NCBI GenBank assembly: GCA_018873225.1
Contig: JAEILZ010000006.1
Span: forward strand, 2,604,001-2,668,000
Length of the DNA stretch: 64,000 nucleotides
Origin: [Phialemoniopsis] sp. UDSM-2020
Lineage: Eukaryota > Ascomycota > Sordariomycetes > Thyridiales > Thyridiaceae
Direction: 5' to 3'
Shown: positions 58,601-64,000 of the stretch, in pieces
Layout of the letters: the number at the start of each line of letters is the position of its first letter
Position numbering within the stretch: the stretch's first letter is position 1
Translations under genes and position numbers: made by a program
Notes under the pieces: model-generated
Seen by the model: only the letters and a program-made list of their open reading frames with translations
Databases searched by the model: none
Told to the model about the DNA's origin: nothing

Positions 58601-61600
58601 AACAATAGGGGTCTTTCCAGGGTCCTTGACAGGAGCCAGCGAGTCGAACACAATGTCTCAAGCATCACACCTCTCTCCAGGGCGCCAAAGACATCAGACC
58701 ATCCACCTATTTTTGCTGCTATTATGTCGATCACAGGATAACTTTAGATGTTCGAGAACCTGTCTTGCGTCACGAAGACCAGGAGAAAGCAAAAATACAT
58801 CCATAATGGAACGTAAATCAAGGGTCCGAATCACGATGAGCCCGTGCAGCGACAGTGTGCAGCTGCTGCGTCGCAAATCGTAAGCGCTGAAGAGACGGCG
58901 GTTTATTTTGGGCACAGTCACCGCTGCAATGCAGCAGCAGATCACAGGGCTGAGCGCACATCTGGGCAGGCCATATGATCACACGTGCAGCGGCTATCCT
59001 GCCCGTCACTCGTCACCGCAACGGTGACTTGGCGCCCGGACTTGGGGGGGTCTGCGCTTCTGCACTCTGGGCGGACCACACAGAGCTGAGAAGACAACTG
59101 CCGCTCACGGCTCAGCCCCCAAAAACCCGCGTGCATACGAATATTCGCGGTGACCAGTCCACGGGCAGGAAGCTGATGTCTGCCTTATTGCGGCCTGCTC
59201 CTGGGGGATGGGATCATACCCCAGGAGTCCTCTCGTCCTCCACCTACGATGGACCAGAGTGTCCAGGTGACGATGGTCAAAGGGGGCGCAAAACAGGGTC
59301 CCAGTCAGGTACTTTGCGCGCAATGTACATGCCTGAATCAAGACGAGTCGTCATTTCGGGAAAAGGGAAAACGCCAAAAACCTGGAGTTTTAGTCGGGGT
59401 CCTCGTGGCATAATCCTGGGGTAACCAAAGCAGTGCCAATTCCGGCCGTAAGCCAGCCAATACGAAAATTCCTAATTCCCAATTAAATGATTTTATTGAT
59501 GAAATGCGCTGCCCGCCGAGAAAATCCTGACTCGTAAACGCAAGAAACGTCTACAGCTGTACATCTTCTGAAGTTCGGGGTACCTGGCCTAGCGCATGAA
59601 AACAGACCACTACAGCCTCACTTGGCTTCTATTTCCCTTTTGGTGAAGGAATTCGGGGTCTCCTTCCAGGCGAAGCGACTGCCGGGGTGGTGGTCTTGGT
59701 AGTCGAACTCAATGGTCGGATACACAGCCATTCATGCTTCGGGGATCAAGCCGACGGTCGGCTGGGGGCTTCTTAGTGACGGAGAATCATCGGGAAAAGT
59801 CGAGAGGGACATGAGAGCTAGGGCCGGCCTAAGGGCCTCGGGCAGGCTAGAGTAGGCCCTCGGTCCTTCGATAGCTCGGCTGTGGTCCCTCAGTGAGGGC
59901 GGTAGTGGTCGGTTAATCGTTCTCCATGCCGACAAGAACCTCGAAAGTCGAGACTAACATAACCCATTGTGGGGCAGGAGTGCACCGGCGTCGGGAAACG
60001 TCGGGGAAGACGAGGAAGGGTGGACCAGGTTGAGACCCTGAACGAAAATGCTGCCCAATGTATCGCTCCGCATAGGTCAGTGGTACTGTATGGAGATACT
60101 TTGTGCATATCGTTGAGAACACTAGAATAATTCTCGCGGCCTCGTGGGACCTCCTCTCACGGGATCGTCTTGCACGCGGTGGAGAACGCGAGGACCCTGA
60201 ATGCGGAGAAGGGTGCACCTTTGCCACCAAAGAAGAGCCCAGTCTGGAGCCGTCAGGGTGCCACTAGATGATCAAACTACAACTCTGAAGAGCTATGGCA
60301 AAAATGCTGGAATCCAGTAGAGGGTTAAACACATATCCGTAACCGTAGCGGGCGACGGTGCTCGCGTGGACGCTCTGACGTGGTGCAGGTGCAAGCGATG
60401 TCTGGCCGAGATCCGCCGGTTGTCTGCCGGGCAGACAACGGCAGGGCGAGTCATCTTTGAGTTAGGGCCTGGTCTCACCTTACTCCTGTAGGCAGGGCGA
60501 GACAACCAAGGGATCCAGCCCCGAAGATGGCCAGGCTGCGACACTCGATTGAAACTCGGGGACCCGGGGGCCGGGTGCTTGTTCGACTGGGTGCTAATGA
60601 TGGTAGGTACCTACTGAGAAACAAACAGATCCTGGGGCAATAATACCAAGAACCATAAGACTTGAATTAATCGACGCATCGTCAAAACGCTAAAGAATAG
60701 AGGACGAGACTATTCCCCAGGTTTCCCTGGTTTGCTGAGGGTGGGTGATCACCAGGCCCCTCTGGCCTGGAGCTAGAGGGTTGAAGTTCCGGTATTTCAT
60801 CCGTTCTCCGTACTCCGTCCAGGATAGCGCCCAGGCGAACCTGCACGAAGGGTCCATTGTGAGGAGAGGAGGTCTCAACGAAAATCCGGCTCCCGGTCCC
60901 TGGTGTTTTGATTTCGTGGGGCAGGGTCATCCCAGGCTTCTGGGTAATGGTCATGATGCGCAGAATGGTGATTGGGGCGATTGCGGATTGCCAAGTGCGA
61001 TAGCAGGATCCGGCGGGAGGCTGTCGCGGCTTTCGGAGAAGCTAGAAAGGCTGTGAGACTCGGGGCATCTTTGCGACGAGGAGGGAGGCCACCCCTCATT
61101 CTTACACAGTATATGTGGAAGAGGCAGGCTACAATTCCTCCGGACAAACCCTCGGGACCTGTCACGAATCCTTTCTTCCAGCCCTATCACAGTCAATCGA
61201 ACAACAATGGTTCATTTGGCTGGCGATTGTAAAAATTGGGCAATTAAGCAATACATCAATGTCGGTCCGACATTGTGGTTGAGAATATGGAAAATCACAA
61301 GCGAACGGGGGAACCGCCGACTCAGAGTTGGCCGGTGTTATTTCCGAGCATTATTACCAGACCAGTCAGTCGAGGCTACTTCGACCATGGTCAGCAGCTC
61401 TTGATTTAGTTTAGTACGTAGAACCGGGGCGGGGAAGATCAAAGAGCTCCTCCAGCTGTCAATTTCCCGAGAAGATGGGACCTGACACGTGGGAATTGTG
61501 GAGCTCAAAATAGCATGTGACTGTCAATTCGAGTTTTGCCACTGGCTGGTACTTTCAGAGCTTATTGGCGGTCGGGGAGAAGCGGCAAGCACTCAATCAA

Positions 61601-64000
61601 TTCCTTTGATTATCGGAGTATCGGAGCCTGGTCTTCTGTCACATGAACAGCTTGTACCCGCAGCCAGTTTCCCCAGACACATCCCTCCTCGTCCAGCACA
61701 TCTGGGATCGAAAAGGGGTTGAAATGCCCAACTTCATTGAGACACCAATTGATACGGCTCATGGTTGGAGGAGTTTCTGGTGACTTTCCAGAAAATCCGG
61801 CGGCACAGTCTGGGGTTGGCGGATTTCTCCTGTCGCGGTCGGAAATCTCCAACAGAGAAAAGCCGCGGAAAATTTACGACCGCCTCGCGCGAGTCACAGG
61901 TGAGCAACTGTCAGCATTGCACACCCATTCGAATTACTCTTTGCTCCGGCGTGCGAAATACGAATCCGGGCCGAGTTACTGTTTCCGGTACGTTTTCCCG
62001 GCCATCCGAGACCTTATACCTCGTACGCTCATCGCTTTGAAGTTTATTCGGGCAAATTGTTTGACAAATGGGAGTTTGAATTGACACTTGATTTTATCGC
62101 ATTTAATTCCAGGCAAACTCAATCAAATCAAATGGCATGCATCTGGAATGAATTTGTTGCACCCTATCGAGATCGGCGAGCCCAGTGGGCGCAAGGCTAG
62201 ACTCTCCAGTTGCTGGATTGCGGGGGAGGCTGGCAGGCCTGGGCCAATTGGTGGCAGATCTGGGTCTCACTTCGCTAATCTGGCATCCAACAGCCTGGAC
62301 CTTCTCAGCTGATAACATGATAATTAGGAGTTCCCGATGGAGCTGCTGTAGGAGTCTGGAGCATGCACACAAATAAACAACAAAAAAAGGGATGTTTTCC
62401 ACTTTCATGCGCCAATGTTCTTATGAGATCACCGCGAGTCGAGTCAATTTGAAGCAGGTGATTCGCGCGCGTCGTCCGAGGGAGAGGATGAACGCTGAGA
62501 GTGGCATCGCGCCCAGCTTGGAGACGCCTGCAGTGATCAGCGAAGCTAGATTCGCGCGGCAGCCCTCCCGCGCTTCCGTAGCGCCAGCGAGCCGGCAAGC
62601 CACCCCCAGTCGTCGGCATTGAGACACCCACACACACAGGCATCGCCTGAGAATGCTGCTTCTTGCGCGCCTCGAGACTCCCTGATACCAAGGGAGCTGT
62701 GCATTTCTGACTGCTCATAATTCCTTGCTGGCTGAAAAGCCCTATCTGCGTAGTAGTGTAGGAGGCCACATGCATGGGATTGAATGGGTCGCAAGCGATA
62801 ATTTCCAATTCATTGAGGCATGCGCCACATCAGCCAACCTAAGGCACCGGAATAAGGGATGGCTGCATCACAGATCGCCCTGGCTACGATCGTACATTCC
62901 CGTCAACAGTATTCGAGGGGTCTCACGTTCGTGTGCGTGCCTGGACCTCGATGTATTTTTGAATTGTGGCATACTCAATGGATTCAAATACAGATATCGA
63001 GTTGGAAAGATCCATCGTGGAGACTATTTCCCTGATCGGCCAGGGTAGAAAAGCGACCAATCTCTTGGGGCATGTCTACTCCGCATGATGAAGCTGACTT
63101 CCACCTCGCTTGTGAGCTGTCAGAAAACCGAAAATTCCAATGACGCGACGATCAATTGTCGATTTTGGTACTCTTGCTGGAAATGAGTTAATTATCCTTG
63201 AAGGTCACAAACTGGCCAGACATATTTGCTGTCATAACCAGGCGTGTCAGGCACCGCGAGTAGCTCATGAGGCTCAGGCTCGCAGCTACGTCAGTGGCTG
63301 CGTGCAGGTGAGGCGCGTGAGAACCTCCGCATGAGTCCGGCGAACCGGATCAAGGCTAACAGCTCTCAGGAAGAAAAGCGAAACAACAAGTTCAGGGAGC
63401 GCGAAACAAGAAATGGTCATTTGATGCTGTTAGTCCGTACGGCCGCAAAAAGAAACATACCAAAAGACGATGTTCTGGCGAAAAGAAGCAAAGCAAACAT
63501 CCACGGATGCACAACCCTTGCTTCCTTAATCTGTACCTGCATCGAGGTCATACCCACTAGCAAACCCAAGAGGTGGTGGGCAAACTATTAATCCTGTGAT
63601 GCGCTGACTGCCGCCGACAAATAAAATCAAACCCCTGTACGCACCCTCGTCACCCCTTCCTTCAGGCAGGCTCCCCCCAACAAGAGGCTGACCACCACCC
63701 CCGGCCACCGGGGAAGCGAAGCCGCTGCATCCCTATCACCAGAAGCCTTTCTTTTTGGGTGGCTTGAGGCCTGCTGCAGCTGTCATAAATGACAAGCGAC
63801 CTCGACGTAGATCCCCGGGATCTAGGGAGAATGGGCGCGCTGGCCGCCGCCGGCTACCGCTTCAGGCGATGCACCTTCTTCCAACCCGCGAATTCGTTGC
63901 GTTGGCGAGAAGCGACAATTCGCTAATCTCGAGATTATACACCACCGTAATGCACAGAATATGCTGCGCAACATTCGAGAGGCGCAAGGTCTTCTGCACA

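Larger units (their letters stand above)
43766..64000. other. 20-kb gene desert
   Basis: No open frame exceeds about 198 codons, and none shows family motifs, biased codon use or a consistent exon chain on either strand. The longest (57455-58051 plus, 45471-45998 plus, 44195-44752 plus, 62305-62808 minus) look like chance frames in GC-balanced DNA. No tRNA B box, 5S rRNA or transposon protein was recognised. The DNA is not markedly AT-rich or TpA-rich, so heavy RIP is not evident. It includes GT-rich tracts at 44190-44380, a trinucleotide repeat, a strong hairpin at 49651-49683 and isolated splice-like signals such as 54112-54189. It may hold long leaders, non-coding transcripts or regulatory DNA for a gene beyond the right edge. 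Confidence 0.65.

Overview
The window is nuclear DNA of a filamentous ascomycete (Pezizomycotina, most likely Sordariomycetes). Genes are split by short introns of about 50-110 nt with GTAAGT/GTGAGT-type donors and CAG/TAG acceptors, pyrimidine-rich leaders precede several genes, and the proteins are typical of filamentous fungi (HDEL-tailed BiP, AA9 monooxygenase, rhamnogalacturonan acetylesterase, a CHY-finger protein). The two secreted plant cell wall enzymes suggest a plant-associated or saprotrophic life style; the genus cannot be fixed from sequence alone. No rRNA, tRNA, CRISPR array or intact transposon was recognised.

The left part (1-37,124) is gene dense. In order: REI1 60S biogenesis factor (-), HUL4-type HECT ubiquitin ligase with an AZUL zinc domain (+), CCT5 chaperonin subunit (-), HBS1/SKI7 ribosome-rescue GTPase (+), KAR2/BiP (+), rhamnogalacturonan acetylesterase (-), AA9 lytic polysaccharide monooxygenase (-), an unrecognised nuclear-looking acidic protein (-), LSB5 VHS protein (+), methionine-R-sulfoxide reductase (-), AGE2-like ArfGAP (+), SFT1-like Golgi SNARE (-), YSC84/LSB3 SYLF-SH3 protein (+), a DUF1349 protein (-), a GT61/EOGT-like glycosyltransferase (+) and a sterol-glucosyltransferase-like protein (-). 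Most neighbours are divergent or convergent. Intron-exon models were rebuilt by hand and checked for reading-frame continuity; all totals are multiples of three.

The right part is very different. A 4.5-kb stretch without genes, one CHY zinc-finger gene (41,662-43,765) and then about 20 kb (43,766-64,000) with no recognisable coding sequence. The desert is not obviously AT-rich, so it does not look like RIP-destroyed transposon sequence; it may be the long regulatory or 5' leader region of a gene beyond the right edge, or lineage-specific DNA.

Functional themes: protein quality control and translation (REI1, HUL4, CCT5, HBS1, BiP) on the left; endosome/Golgi/actin traffic (LSB5, ArfGAP, SFT1, YSC84) in the middle; secreted carbohydrate enzymes next to BiP.

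The most unusual items are (1) the sterol-glucosyltransferase-like gene, whose reading frame is intact but which lacks the whole UDP-sugar-binding core, with an intron exactly at the missing segment; (2) the HBS1 locus, where several in-frame 3' splice sites fit a combined HBS1/SKI7 gene; and (3) the 20-kb gene desert.
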